A stretch of DNA of 64,000 nucleotides from Microthyrium microscopicum. Lineage: Eukaryota > Ascomycota > Dothideomycetes > Microthyriales > Microthyriaceae. A program made the position numbers and the translations under genes. The stretch covers positions 2,935,744 to 2,999,743 of the forward strand of contig MU004230.1 in NCBI GenBank assembly GCA_010405405.1, written 5' to 3'. Positions 11,072-23,640 of this stretch are shown piece after piece; positions within the stretch are counted from its first letter, which is position 1; each line of letters begins with the position of its first letter. The notes under the pieces are model-generated. The model was not told the DNA's origin. It did not search any database and saw only the letters and a list, made by a program, of their open reading frames with translations.

Positions 11072-13336
11072 ATGGCCTCTAATCACCACACACAGGCACT
11101 ACGCGATCGCCAGATAGGTATTGAATCCTCTGTTTTCAAGATCATAGATTGCAAAAGCTAACGTTAAGCCAGCGTCAATCGAAAAAATCTTAAGCTTGAA
11201 CCATACTACAGTCCATTCCGAAGACCACAACCCTCTCCACGCCGATGGTTTCCTCCCAGATTCAACCCCCATCATCAACGCCGATGGTGAGCCGATCTGG
11301 AAAGTCCTGGTCTTTGATAATTTGGGAAGAGACGTTATCAGCAGCGTTATGCGAGTCAACGACTTGCGATCATGTGGCGTCACGATACATTTGTGAGCAC
11401 TCGAATACTACATCTATAATGAATCTAATGGAATATAGACACATAAAAACACCAAGACATATGATACCCGATGTTCCTGTCATCTACCTCGTCGAACCAA
11501 CCTCGGACAACCTCAAACTCATAACTTCCGATCTCTCAAAAAAGCTGTACTCCCCAGCCTACATAAACTTCCTATCTTCCATCCCTCGGCCGCTACTAGA
11601 GGACTTCGCTACCGATACAGCTACCTCCAATACCTCCGAACACATCGCCCAAGTTTACGACCAGTACCTCAATTTCATAGTCAGCGAACCCGATCTCTTC
11701 AGCCTTGGCATGGGGAAGAATACATACTATACAATGAATAGTGCCAACAGTACAGACGAGGAAGTCGCCGTTGCTGTCGAGCGAATTGTGAATGGGCTAT
11801 TCAGCGTAGTAGTCACCATGGGATCCATCCCAATAATAAGATGTCCCAAAGGCGGCCCTTCAGAACAAGTGGCCATGCGATTAGATCGCAAACTCCGAGA
11901 TCACATCCTCAATTCAAAGGACCAAAATCTCTTTACTGGTAGTGGGCAAAAAGGCGGCGCAGCGGGAACCACGTCTTCAAGACCCGTTCTCATCATCATC
12001 GACCGAGAAATGGACCTGATCCCAATGCTTTCACATTCATGGACATATCAATGCCTGGTCCATGATGTCTTGAAGATGCGACTAAATCAAATCACCGTCG
12101 AAATACCGAGCGACGATACAGGAACCATCAAACCGGTCAAAAAACACTACGATTTGAAGGCGAATGACTTTTTCTGGGCGAAAAACGCTGGAGAGCCATT
12201 TCCCAATGTCGCCGAAGATATAGATACGCAATTGACACAATACAAGGAAGACGCAGCTGAAGTCACGAAAAAGACTGGAACAAGCTCCTTGGAAGAGCTC
12301 GCATCTGATTCCCACGCGTCAGCACAGCAACTAAAAGCTGCCATTACACTTCTGCCAGAATTAAGAGAACGAAAAGCCATACTGGACATGCACATGAACA
12401 TTGCCACAGCCCTCTTAACGGGTATCAAGGATCGACAATTAGACAACTACTTCCAACTCGAAGAAAACATCACAAAGCAACCCAAAGCCGAAATGTTAAA
12501 AATCATCAACGATCAAGACAAGGGCAACGATCCAATGGACAAACTCCGCCTATTCATAATCTGGTTCCTCAGCTCCGAACAAGAAGTCTCCCGCGGTGAC
12601 ATGGAAAGCTACGAATCCGCTCTCAAATCCGCCGGCGCAGACATTACCTCTCTCGCCTACATCCGCAAGTACGTGCCACCATCCTTTTATCCTTCCCCTA
12701 ATCCCTCAAGCCTACTAACAATCATCCAGAGTCCGCGAAATCACCCGCATGACAATGCTCTCCGCCCCCACTCCCGGTCCCGCTCAACCAACCGCATCCT
12801 CCGACCTCCTCAAAGGCTTCTCCTCCCTCTCCAGCCGTCTAACCTCCGGTTTCAAAGAAGCCGGCATCGGCGCCAACTTCGAAAACCTCATCTCCGGCGT
12901 CAAAAACTTCCTGCCCCAAAACCGCGATCTTACACTCACAAAAATCACTGAATCCCTCATGGATCCCGCCAACGCTTCCTCCGCTGCCATCGCGCGCACA
13001 GAACACTATCTCTACTTTGACCCGCGCTCCGCCAACGCGCGCGGCACAATGCCGCCTGCTAGCCGCAATGCTGGGGGTGCAGGAGCGGGTGCGAGGGGCA
13101 TGGAGGCGAGTTTCGGGCAGAGACGACAGGGCTTTAGCGAGGCGATTGTGTTTACGGTGGGCGGAGGGAGTATTGATGAGTATGGCAATTTGCAGGAGTG
13201 GGTTGCGAGGACGAGTGGTGGACCGAACCCGACGGCTGGTGTGGGGAAGAGGAGGGTTGTTTATGGGAGTACGGAGATTGTGGCGGCGGAGGACTTTGTT
13301 AATGAGGAGTTGGCGAGGTTGGGTAGAGAAGGATAG
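11072..13336 (+). CDS. SLY1: SLY1, Sec1/Munc18-family vesicle fusion protein
   Basis: SM protein that binds the syntaxin Sed5/Ufe1 N-peptide and supports ER-Golgi SNARE assembly on cytosolic membrane faces (family knowledge). Exons: 11072-11117, 11173-11392, 11439-12668 and 12730-13336; all introns are GT-AG, frame is kept throughout, and the product is 700 aa, typical for filamentous fungi. The N terminus reads [17 protein letters not shown], matching the conserved LRxxQxxxLxxML start of Sly1. Next come [46 protein letters not shown] and [19 protein letters not shown], all SM-fold blocks. The C-terminal part ([15 protein letters not shown]) is the typical SM C-terminal beta-strand region. 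It converges with the GH3 gene, with 333 bp between stops. Confidence 0.94.
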
Positions 13337-13669
13337 ATGGTGTAGGCAACAATATAATTTACCACTTGTGTACCAGTTGACAATGTGTTAGTGTGGTTTG
13401 GTCTTATGAGTTGGTATTGTGAACTTTATTACTATATACCGAAAAACGGGTACCTTGGAGAGATACTGTACGAGTCTACTGAGTGTTGTGCTAGATTATG
13501 ATATGCTGGAAAAGAGGGATCCTTCATAAAGACTGCGAGAGTACAATTTCGAGAACGTTGTTCTTAAACTTGTGCTCATGTAAAGCACTGTGGCACTCCT
13601 AGAATATGTATTGCCCGTTTACGCCCTCTACATGCTTTGATCTATTGTGCAAGCAGTATTACGAACATC
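13337..13669. other. short convergent intergenic region
   Basis: 333 bp between the stops of SLY1 and the GH3 gene; it must hold both 3' UTRs. Nothing else is seen. Confidence 0.6.
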
Positions 13670-16600
13670 CTAAAACACCCAGGTAAAGGAGCTTTCCAGC
13701 TGAAATGATGTGGAGCACCTGGAAACAGTAAGTAACATACACGGAAGAGGAGAAAGAGAACTAACCTAATATCAACAGACGATGCACCGATTAATATGTC
13801 AAACGATCCCTCTTCTGCAATCCACGCAGATATCGCAGTATCATAATACCCAAGCGCATGCTTATCAAGCACCATCTTGATGACTGTCGTCTCGCCGGGT
13901 TGTAAAAACACCTTTGCAAAGGCCTTCAACTCCTTCTGCGGACGCACCAACTTGGCTTCGACATCACGAACATATAGCTGCACTGTCTCATTGCCAGCCA
14001 CATCTCCCGTGTTCGTCACTGGCACTGACACTGCCATCTTCTCGTCCGCTGCAATGCGCCCTTCGACAGTGGGCTGGCCATAATCAAAGGTCGTATACGA
14101 CAGTCCATGTCCAAAGGCAAACAGCGGCTCAATCGCTCGAGCCTCATAGTGCCGATAACCAATAAACACGCCCTCCTCATAAACAACCTCCAAGTTCTCG
14201 CCCGGCCAATTCGCATAGCTCGGCGTATCTTCCAGCCTCTTTGGAAAAGTCGTTGGCAGCTTGCCGCCCGGATTATGTCGTCCAAACAGCACATCAGCAA
14301 GCGCATTACCCGCCTCCTGCCCCTGATACCACGCTTGTAGTATAGCAGGCGCCTGCTCAACCCACGGCATCGCCACAGGCGTACCAGACTGATTGACAAT
14401 CACGCAGTTTGGATTCGCAGCCAGCACGGCGGAGATGAGACGGTCTTGGCTGCCATGTTTGGGCAGGTCGAGAGTTTGGCGATCATATCCCTCTGATTCC
14501 CACTCTGCGTCAAGACCGACGACGATGATGGCAACGTCTGCGGCGGATGCAATGTCTACGGCTTCTTGTAGGAGGTTTACGCCAGACTCTTCCTGGTATC
14601 CGATGCGGCAGCCGCCGTATTTGTGGGAAAGGGGGCCGGTGGATTGTTTGGACAGGGGACGGACTTCGTTGGTGCTTTCAACGAGGAGGTCGACGGTGGT
14701 GTTGGCTTCGAGATGGATGGATTTGTGGACGTCTTGGGAGGCTTCGAACATGGCTTCGCCTTCCTCGGTCCAGTCCCAGTTGTCGATAAATAGCTTGCCG
14801 CCCACGTAGAAGCGGCCGGGTCCGACAGAGTTGAAGCTGAATGTGTGGTCGCCGGATGATTGGGGAGTGATGGTTGTCTTGACTCGGAAAGAGTATGCGG
14901 GCAGAACGGGTTTTGGCGCAGAGTCCCAGAGGAACAAGTCTGTTGTCTCTTTGTGCTGGATAGCAAATGGTTCGCCCTCAAATTGATCCCCCTTGTAGTA
15001 CTCCAATATTACACCTTGCTTGCCATCTGAAGTCTGGCAGTGCTCGGAGGCAAGAGGGAGCCATTTCGTGGAATCGCATCCTTGAGCGAAAGTCACCTCC
15101 GCGTCTGTAGCTGCCCGTATACCCTCGAAGGGCGTGACAGTGTACAGCGGGTTCAAAGTCGCACTTCCACCACCCGTGACAACATCCCGCTTGGCATTAG
15201 GTCCTATCACCGCAATCTTCTTGACATTCCTGATAGGAAGAAGGTTATTTTGATTCTTGAGCAAGGTCAACCCCTCAGCACCGGCTCTGCGGATCAACTG
15301 AGCCGTCTCGGGATTGTCCAGGGAACGTTCCGGGGGTTCAGGAGGGCCCTGAAGTCCTTTGGTCCGCTCCACCAGCTGGAGAACACGAGCAGCGGATCGC
15401 TCTACGTCTGCTCGGGACAGCTCGCCTTGAGATATTGCCTTCATGGCACGGACGCCTCTCCATTTTGCGGGTCCCGGCATTTCCAGATCGCATCCAGCCT
15501 TGATGGACTCGGCAACAGAGTTGGTCCCTGTCCAGTCTGATATGACTAACCTGTACTGGTGTCAGCTGGCGAAAAAGAGTATAAATAGGGCGCTAGATAG
15601 GTACCCGTCGTATTTCCACTCCCCACGCAGAATGTCCCTTAGAAGCCAGTCATTCATGTCTGAATGTACGCCATTCACGAGGTTGTAAGATGACATGACC
15701 GCCCATGGCGAGGACTCTCGGATAGCAATCTCGAACGGCTTCAGATATATCTCTCTTAGAGGCCGTTCTTCGATGATGGAGTTGATGGTCATCCGATGAG
15801 TCTCCTGCTCATTGCCGACAAAATGCTTGATTGTGGCGGATACATTCTTGCTCTGTAGGCCGCGGATGTAAGCGGCAGCCAACTTTCCGGTAAGCAGAGG
15901 ATCTTCCGAGAAAGATTCAAAGTTCCGACCACCTAGTGGAGAGCGGTGCATACAGACTGTTGGAGCCAAGAGCACATTGGCACCTCGAGCAAGTGTTTCC
16001 TCGCCGAGCAACTTGCCCAGCTGCTCAACCAGCTCGGTATTCCATGTAGCAGCGAGAGAGATACCGCAAGGGAACAGTGCGGCCTAGAGAAAATGAAACC
16101 TGTTAGCTGATGTCTGGACTTTACCGTAAAAGGAAAGCCAAGGGTGCATTTTCCAGTAGTATGGTAGTAATACATGCCACTGGTAGTGAGCTCATGTAGA
16201 CAAGAATGCTGTACATACCCTAGTGCCGTTCTTAAAGTACTCGCCCCTGGCACCACTCGGCCCGTCCGTTGTCTTAATTGAAGGTATACCATGCTCTGGC
16301 AAGGGTACACTGCGCCAAAAGTCGGCCCCTGCTAGAAGCGAAACCTACAAGCAATCCACGTGGTTAGCTTTTCTCCCCGTAAGATTTTGATAATACAAGG
16401 TTTTAATGCCCCGTTCCCGTCTTAGCATGCTTCAGCCTTATCAAGCTCAATGGGTATCCGGCTAGATATCGGTCCACGGTTCAACTATCGCAGCCGAGCT
16501 GTACTAGTCGTGATCCCATGGAAGTCGACGCGTATCGGCCGTCATTTTGAGTTCAGTTCCACTGTATATGTGATATTTCCAGAATGAGGCCAAGAGATCA

Positions 16601-16984
16601 ACGAAATAGCCGAGCCTTGCATTTAAGCTTTATCAGTCATGCGGACAGCTGGAATTAGAGGTAGGAGTTGATATATCGAGAGCCGGGGATGCGCCAGGAA
16701 CCATCTCCAATGAGCGAATGAAGTATTTCTGTTGAAGCTTGGGGGTCTTCTACCTAGCTCAAATGAAATTGCCGGGGAGCGGGCCGTCCTGGAGTTTCCA
16801 AGGGTCGCCAGAAGAGAAGACATTTTCCCCACAGGATCTGGATCAGGGCTCGGGAATTGTTACTGACCTGTTCCTCTAGTGTAAGCTTAGAGACTAGCTC
16901 TCGGACTTCTTGAGAGATATTCATCGTATCTCCAGCACCTGGAGAGCTTGTTAGTACTTGAATGGTACCCGGAGGTTTCGCCAT
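13670..16984 (-). CDS. GH3 beta-glucosidase with PA14-type insert, no signal peptide
   Basis: Glycoside hydrolase family 3 enzyme cleaving terminal beta-glucosyl residues. Exons: 16868-16984, 16219-16344, 15605-16083, 13766-15550 and 13670-13718; every join keeps frame and gives 851 aa. The protein starts MAKPPGTIQ without a signal peptide, so it is probably cytosolic. Conserved GH3 blocks are visible: LTLEEQ|VSLLAGADFW, DGPSGARG, KHFVGNEQE, the nucleophile Asp in VISDWTG, and FGHGLSYTTF followed by a fibronectin-like C domain. Between the two sugar-hydrolase domains there is an insert around GDHTFSFNSVGPGRFYVGG, as in PA14-carrying beta-glucosidases such as Kluyveromyces BglI. The last exon is short and encodes the usual end, with SSFTWVF at the C terminus. 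Intron 1 is 523 nt, unusually long here. Confidence 0.92.
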
Positions 16985-18824
16985 GATGAGATACCAGTCG
17001 TGTTGGAAACAGAAGGAGACAAGTGGTTCGAACTAGACGACGACCTATGAAGCTTATTCTCAAACTTCAAGGGATTGTTATCGTCGGTATTCTGTGCTCG
17101 TTCCACAGCTACGCCAATATTTTTCATATTGAAAAGGAGTACAGGATGGAGTATTAAGGTCTATTGGGAATCTAGCGTGGGGAAGTAGGAGGTAGTTGTC
17201 CACGACAATCGGAACTGGAGATAATTTGATGTGATAAGTTTGTAGTATTGAACAATATTAAGTAAAACCAGAATATAAAGTATTCAAGGAAGGAGATGAA
17301 GAGAGATATCCCAAGAAAGGGTTGACCAGGCTGAGATTTAAGTCTCAATAATAGAGGCACATCGACTTCCCTTTCCTGTAGCAAAGACAAAGACAATCTG
17401 CTGAGTCGGTGATCGCAACGGTCCATTGGCACTTGCTCCTGGAAATTAATAGCAGTACTATAATGCGGTGAGGTTAGGAGGGACCATGGAATGAAGCACC
17501 AAGAGGCTAGATGCTAGTGCCGCGCGATTTACGGTAAGCAGTTGGCCATTCTGCAGACCTCCAGCAACCAGCCAGACGAGCTCGCATGAATTAACGAGGC
17601 AGGATCAAAGGCAGATAGGCAAGTGTTTATTCACTTCTCCCCAGGTCAAGGAGAGTAACGTGATGGATGGTACATGGATGCCTGTGTCCCCGTCACCACG
17701 CTGAAGTTGTAAACAGGTTGAGGACTAGTGCTTGCACATGGATATGTCTTGTCGATTAAGATTACAAATACTCCAAGCGTAAACACAAGACGGTCTAAGA
17801 CTCCTGCGGATAGAATAAAGTCGAGAAGATCAATAGGTCAGCGATGGTCCTCAGAAAGGCAACGGTTAAGGAAGTAAAATGGGCATAATCTGACCGGAAG
17901 GTGCTGCAGTACCCAACGAGCTGGGAGAAATTTGAAGAGCTTGGATCTGTTCGCACCAAAACGAGTGCAAAAATCCAGAATGTGAGCGGATCCATGCTGC
18001 CGTTCCTTATTGAGGTTGAGTTTGAGCATGGTTTGATGCAGGGTGCTCCATGGGCCTAAAGTAGATAAATGTGTTGTGGTAGGGCACAAACTGGACCAGA
18101 TACCTCATGTTTCCGCAGATTGCAGGGCAATTGTCAGGTATCTAGATACTTGTTGAATCCCCGAGAGATTTGCGCCAGTGCTTGAGCGTAATGCAGGTAA
18201 AATTGGGTCGGAAAGTTCGGTCGACTGTGTGCACTGTGGAGTAGGTTGTGACTTGTACTGTTCCTGGTGCCTGTGCCCTCCTCATTTGTCCTCGTCGTTC
18301 GCCCACCGTTTGCCCGCTCCATGTAAGCGCACATCATCTCCTAGTATAAATCTATGAGGGCAGGCATCCACCGGTGCCGCCCATCTCTCGCTTGAAGGCA
18401 GCTCATGTCGCACGCTTGGGCAATGCAGTGTCAAAGATATTTGGCGACACGACCCCCCATTGACGCAGGACACAGGCTCATTGACCCAGAGGCATGGTTC
18501 GCGCTTCCATACCTGGAGCTCTCGTCCGAATAGACCGGGGATGACGATAGGCTAGGGTTTTGAAATAGCTAAAATTGGCTTTCTGTGTTGGCTATACCAG
18601 CAGCAGTTCCAGTAGTACTGCTTGTCGCATACTAGCAGTACATGATGCTCCACATGTATTCCCTGCTCGAGATTCCATCTTGGCACAGACCGTCTATCCA
18701 TCCTAGTTGCCTAGCATCATCCTATCTGGGGCAATCTCTTTGGTCAGCGATGCTTGGCGCTCCTCTATCCGGTCGCTATCCTAGACAGCCGCGTGATTCT
18801 TTACCCCGGAAAACAGCAGACGTC
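16985..18824. other. long intergenic region, no gene seen
   Basis: About 1.8 kb between the GH3 start and the 3' end of the myosin gene. Both strands have only short frames without family resemblance or plausible splice partners. The base composition is ordinary, and I see no repeat or tRNA. Confidence 0.5.
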
Positions 18825-21800
18825 TTACCAGTCGTCTTCTCGCTTCCGCGAGCTCATGGCAGCCTGGCGTGCTCGAAGTGCCTCTGCAAGGCTCCCCGCC
18901 ATGCTGTCGTGACTCGCATCACTACTACTCGCGGCCGAGCCGGAATATCCGCTGTCTCGTGCTGCAGGGGCGGGAGCCGGCTTCTTACCAACAGGACGCT
19001 TTGCGGGCGGTGCTGGAGGAGTGGGCTTGCCCCGGGTACCTGTGCCATTCGCGGCTACAGCGCCAGGAGGACCAGGCACGGGTCTTGACGCTGGAGGTGG
19101 CGGAGGCGGGGCTTGAATTTGTATTTCTTCTACATATGCAGAAGGGACCCAGCCTTGAACCGAAGGGTCATCAGCGACGCTCCCCTTTGGTCGTGCAAGC
19201 CACCAACCTGTAAGAATGTTAGTATTATGATTACCCGAATCTAGATTGACTCGCAATGAAGCTTAGGCACACTTACCATTGGCTTCCTTTCGAACAATGA
19301 TAATAACGTCACCCTTGGTGACGGTCATTTCCCCAGCGCTCTGGCCGGCAAAATCGTACAAGGCCCGAGCAGTTGGATCTTGGCTTGGTGGAGGTGCGGC
19401 AGGTGGGGGTGGGGGAGGTCCTCGCATGGAAGATGTTGATGCCGTGCGATCATGGGAAGGTCCATTGATCGCTGCTAGGGATTGAGGCACTGCCCTCGTC
19501 TGTCCCACTGGGTTAGAAGCCACAGGACGAGATTGCGCAGGACGTGATGCGAGCTTGGAGGTCGCCCCTCCAGGACCACCAGGCCGTAACAGCTTCCCTT
19601 TTGTGATTGCCTTGGCTGGAACCTGCTTTCCTCGTGGAGTTGGTTTGGATGTTGAATTAGGAGGCTCGCCCTGGCCGGTATGAATAGTCCCGCTCTTGTA
19701 AAGGTCATCTCGCGGTACGTTGGGATCCTTGACCGTTTTGACAGCCGAAGGTTTACCGGGTTTTTTGTTGTATTCAATCCTATAAGAGTTAAAATTAGGC
19801 CTGTCATATTGATGATCCGAATGGCTAGAGCACTTACGTGGCACCTATTCTTAGTTCAATTGATCCGCGGGAAGTGTTTTGAAGATGAGTAAAGAACTCG
19901 GTCTTGAACACACAGTTCAGAAGTGGGTCGGCTTCTTGCTGTGCACCAACGCCTATGGAAAACCAATCGTCCTTCAATGTTGAGCAGCTGACGTATTTAA
20001 TAGCGCCGAGACCGATGACTCGATCAGCTTGAATCTGCACCTGTCTTTGAACTGCAACCTGCTTGACAATGTAGACATTGCGTGGAGTCAATATTAGCAT
20101 TCGAGGTTCGGGTTTACTCGATCGTCCAAGTTTGGATACGAGTAATTCTGCTCGGCATGAAAAAATGACGGGCTCATTGCTTTGAAGATTGACGGCCGAG
20201 CGAACCATTTCACCCGGACCACCCGAATTGGCGATACCAAGATAATCTCCCAAGAATCTTCGATAGCCTAAAAGACTGAAGCGACGACGCTCTTTCCGAC
20301 CCTTGAGGACTTGATGACCTTGATCTCGTAGTTGAATAAACTCGAATCCACCATTTATACGTCTCCAAAATCTTTGTATCCGGATTGCACACTCTGTTCG
20401 GTAGCGGATATAATTCCGCCAAGCTCTCTGAATTCGAATAGCCATATTGTGCCAGTACCTGTCCCGCATAGTTTCCAAAGCGAACAGAGTTTCAGGTGTT
20501 TTGATGAAAGCCTTTGTCCGGCCCATTTGATATTCTTCAATGGGAATGCTGGTATCTTTCAAGATTTGCTTGGTTCCAGAAAGGTAGTCACCCGTCCAGG
20601 TGTAATCACCGGCGTATGATGTTTTGGGTGACAGAAGATAAAATCTTTCCACAAATTTTTCGAAGGTTTGACGATATGCAAATCCAGCTCGCCGTATACG
20701 AACGTTTTCTTGCAATCCAAGATATTTGATTTGGTGGAGGACGTTACCTTCGTTATACTCGGATGGAGACTTGTTTTCGTTCGGTTTGATTGTTCGAATG
20801 TATGACGGTGACGCTTTCATCAGAGTGGAAACCAAGTCGTTAGCGGAAGCCTTGATCTTGTCTCCTGCCGTGGGAGGTCGTCGCTTGTTGTCCTGATCAA
20901 CTGGGGCGGGGAATAATGTATGCAGGAATTTGTTGCTGCTTTGACCAATAAGGTTCAACAAGTCTTTCAATAGTTGGTCCTTGTTCTTGTCAGTCATGCC
21001 TTCTACTGCGTAAGCGACGTCTCCAGCGTAATGCTTGATGATGAATTGGCCCTGTCGGGGCTGGAAATTGGCATTCGCAGCTAAGGTGTTAAGTCTTTGG
21101 ACAAAAGTTTGATCTGCAGCAGCTGGGTCTGCGTGTGCAGTTGCGCAGGCATCATTGAGGACGGCAAACACGCCTGCAGGACGTCTTTCTTCGATGAGTT
21201 CGCACACCACCTTGTTGTCAAAGTACTTGATCGGTGTCCATTGGATCTGTTCTCTTTCGTATTCCTCTTGTTCGGCTTTAAGAGTCAGTTGAATGAAGAT
21301 TTGCTGAAGCTTTTCGTTGACATAGTTGATACACAGCTGCTCGAAGCTGTTCTTTTCGAAAATTTCGAATCCGTAGATATCCAAGATTCCAACCGATTGA
21401 GCCATGGCTCCTCGGGCTTTCAATGAGACGTTTACACGTTGAACAATCCAATCAAAGAGGTTAAAGTATATACCCTTGGCTAATGCATCTCGAACAGATG
21501 TTGCTTGGGCTGGATTCAGAGGAACATTGTACACCGAGCCACGGCGTCCTCCACGGCTTGTTTCCACAATTCTCTCGGTGAGCGCTTTGTCGACATGATC
21601 AGCTTGAACTTCCATGAGATATGCTACGAAATCTACGACCGAGCGGTCTATGATTTTCGCATTTCCTTCTTCGTTTTCACCAAATTGGACATTCCCCAAC
21701 CAAAGTATAGCAGCCAACATGCGGAAAATGTTGTCCTGTTCAGCCTGAGCAAGTCCAATAATCTTCATGGCATTGACAGTCTCCGCAAAGTCGCCATGAT

Positions 21801-22665
21801 CATCGATGCCATCCACATCCAAGCATTTCGATTTGCTGGTATATAGGTACGAGCCAGGTTGTTGCACGCCGAACATTTCTCGATAGTTTGAAGTTGCAGC
21901 TTTGGTAAATTGGTAGAATATATGAAAATTGCGTTCGTTTTTGATCTGACCGACTACACGAGATTTTTCGAGAAGGTAGTTGTTGATGTTAGCTCCAACT
22001 GGCTCACCTTGCGCATTAAATTGGATTTCTAGGTATTTTCCGAAACGGGAAGAATTGTTGTTTCGCAGCGTCTTTGCATTTCCGAACGATTCCAGGAGAG
22101 GATTTGTAGCCAAAACCATGTCCTTTATTTGCTGAATCGAGGAATCCGAGCCTCCGGAAACACTGGCAATATACTGCATGATTCTTTTGGCAGCCTCGGT
22201 TTTGCCCGCGCCAGACTCTCCTGAAATGATGATACATTGGTTTTCTTTATAGCCCTTCATATTGTAGTAAGATGATTCGGCAATGGCAAAGACGTGGGGA
22301 GGCATCTCCAGTCTGTTTTTCCCTTTGTAGCTGTCCAGCACAGCATCGGTGTATATCCCCAAGTCGCGAAAAGGATTGACGGAGACCAGCACATGGCCGA
22401 TGTATGTGTATATTTCAGCATTCTCAAATCTTTTTCTAAGATTGTCATTTATTGCCTCGTTGGAGATTTTGCTAATGAGAGTCAAGTCGGAGACGCCAAC
22501 CTCCTTCTTCTTGGTGGACTCGAAGACAGCTCGTTTGATAGGGCCTTTAGATTTGCTGGCATCGTTCGATCTCGAGGCGCCGGCGTCTTTCTTGCGACCG
22601 GCTCGTTTAGTTACAGCCTAAATTGGTCAGATAAGCATCAAATAATGAATGAGAGATTGTACCAT
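18825..22665 (-). CDS. MYO1: class I myosin (MYO1/MyoA, Myo3/5 type)
   Basis: Actin motor of cortical patches that drives endocytosis and polarised growth. Exons: 22663-22665 (ATG only), 19838-22617, 19277-19779 and 18825-19207; total 1,222 aa, the usual length. The motor head shows the P-loop GESGAGKT, switch [12 protein letters not shown] and switch [10 protein letters not shown]. It is followed by IQ-like segments ([16 protein letters not shown]), a basic TH1 tail, a Pro-rich TH2, an SH3 domain ([17 protein letters not shown] ... GWWLARP ... GWVPSAYVE, interrupted by intron 3) and a C-terminal acidic end EDDW that binds Arp2/3. The ATG-only first exon is required because the second exon is preceded in frame by a stop and has no early ATG. 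GTACAA is the donor of that intron and TTTAG the acceptor. Confidence 0.95.
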
Positions 22666-23640
22666 GATGGCGGCTGAGCCTTGTTCGACGCGGGGTGGTT
22701 TGGTCGCGCAGCCGATGGATGAGTGAGGAGAGAGGGATTGCCGATGACCAACGACTGATCAAAACAGTATGAAGTTGGTGATTGTGCAGATGGAGAAATG
22801 GCGGTTGAGTATAACAGGCTACAGGATTAAGATGTTGCGTTGCGTTGCGTAGCTTTGCTTGGCTGCGCTGTGCTGTGTTTGGTAGACCTGACGTGCGTAT
22901 GGAAGGTGCGGTGCGTGGGTGCGCGGCTGCCCTGGCCAGGTTGGGCAGTTGCTACCTTGGAAGCTTCTAAAGGCAGGAATCAACCGGCCGACGCCACACA
23001 TAAATCGGAAGGTGCCAAATCCGCTATCCCTTAACCTACCTCGACACTGCATTAGTGCGCGGGCACCTTACTGAAGAAGGTAACAAGAATACGCCTCAGC
23101 CCCGAAAACACTCCCAAAATCACCCCTTCACATACAAAATGTAGAGAAGCTAGTGGCTGACAGCTTGCTTTGTCACTGGCTCTTCATTTTTTTGGCTGAA
23201 AAAGGCGTGTCGAGAGAGGTTAAGGGATGGGAAACAGACTGATCTTTGATTTCCCATCGAATGCGCTGGGAGTTGAAGCACCTTTTCATTTAGTAGCTTC
23301 GGTGGGACCGATCGCACTCGATGGGAGTGTTGGAGCTTGCAATTGTACTCCATATCGCCCAGTCCATTGTATCTTACTCATTGTATCTTACTCTTACCAT
23401 GTATTTTGTTTCATCTCGATTCCCAAGGGTACCTCCCTCTTAACCTTTCAAGCCCCCTCTAATTTCTACATTAATTCTACCAGTGCGCCACCAACCCCTT
23501 ACGCCCATCAATCATCAATCCTTGAACTAAACTCACAACAACATTCAACAACATCATCTTATCTGGCGCTTACCTTCGTTTTTTTTCCACTGCTCTTACA
23601 ATAATGTAATTCTCTTCTGCCGGCACATTCTACATGTATC
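22666..23640. other. divergent intergenic region (MYO1 / disordered protein) carrying a MITE-like copy
   Basis: About 975 bp between two start codons. It contains the repeat copy at 23,028-23,226 described separately. A pyrimidine-rich stretch before 23,641 is typical of fungal 5' UTRs. Confidence 0.6.
23028..23226 (-). mobile_element. MITE-like element, copy A
   Basis: 199-bp non-coding element with terminal inverted repeats CCCTTAACCT / AGGTTAAGGG. Its reverse complement aligns over almost its full length with copy B at 32,189-32,419. Shared blocks include AAGCAAGCTGTCAGCCACT, a near-identical 51-bp block (one mismatch) around GTGAAGGGGTGATTTTGGG, and a 24-bp block around TGCCCGCGCACTAATGC. 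I see no clear target-site duplication. It sits 362 bp upstream of the MYO1 start and 414 bp upstream of the start of the next gene, so it may contribute promoter or UTR sequence. Confidence 0.75.

Noticed and set aside
17030-17042. GGTTCGAACTAG, resembling a tRNA B box
   Set aside because: No A box or cloverleaf found on either side.
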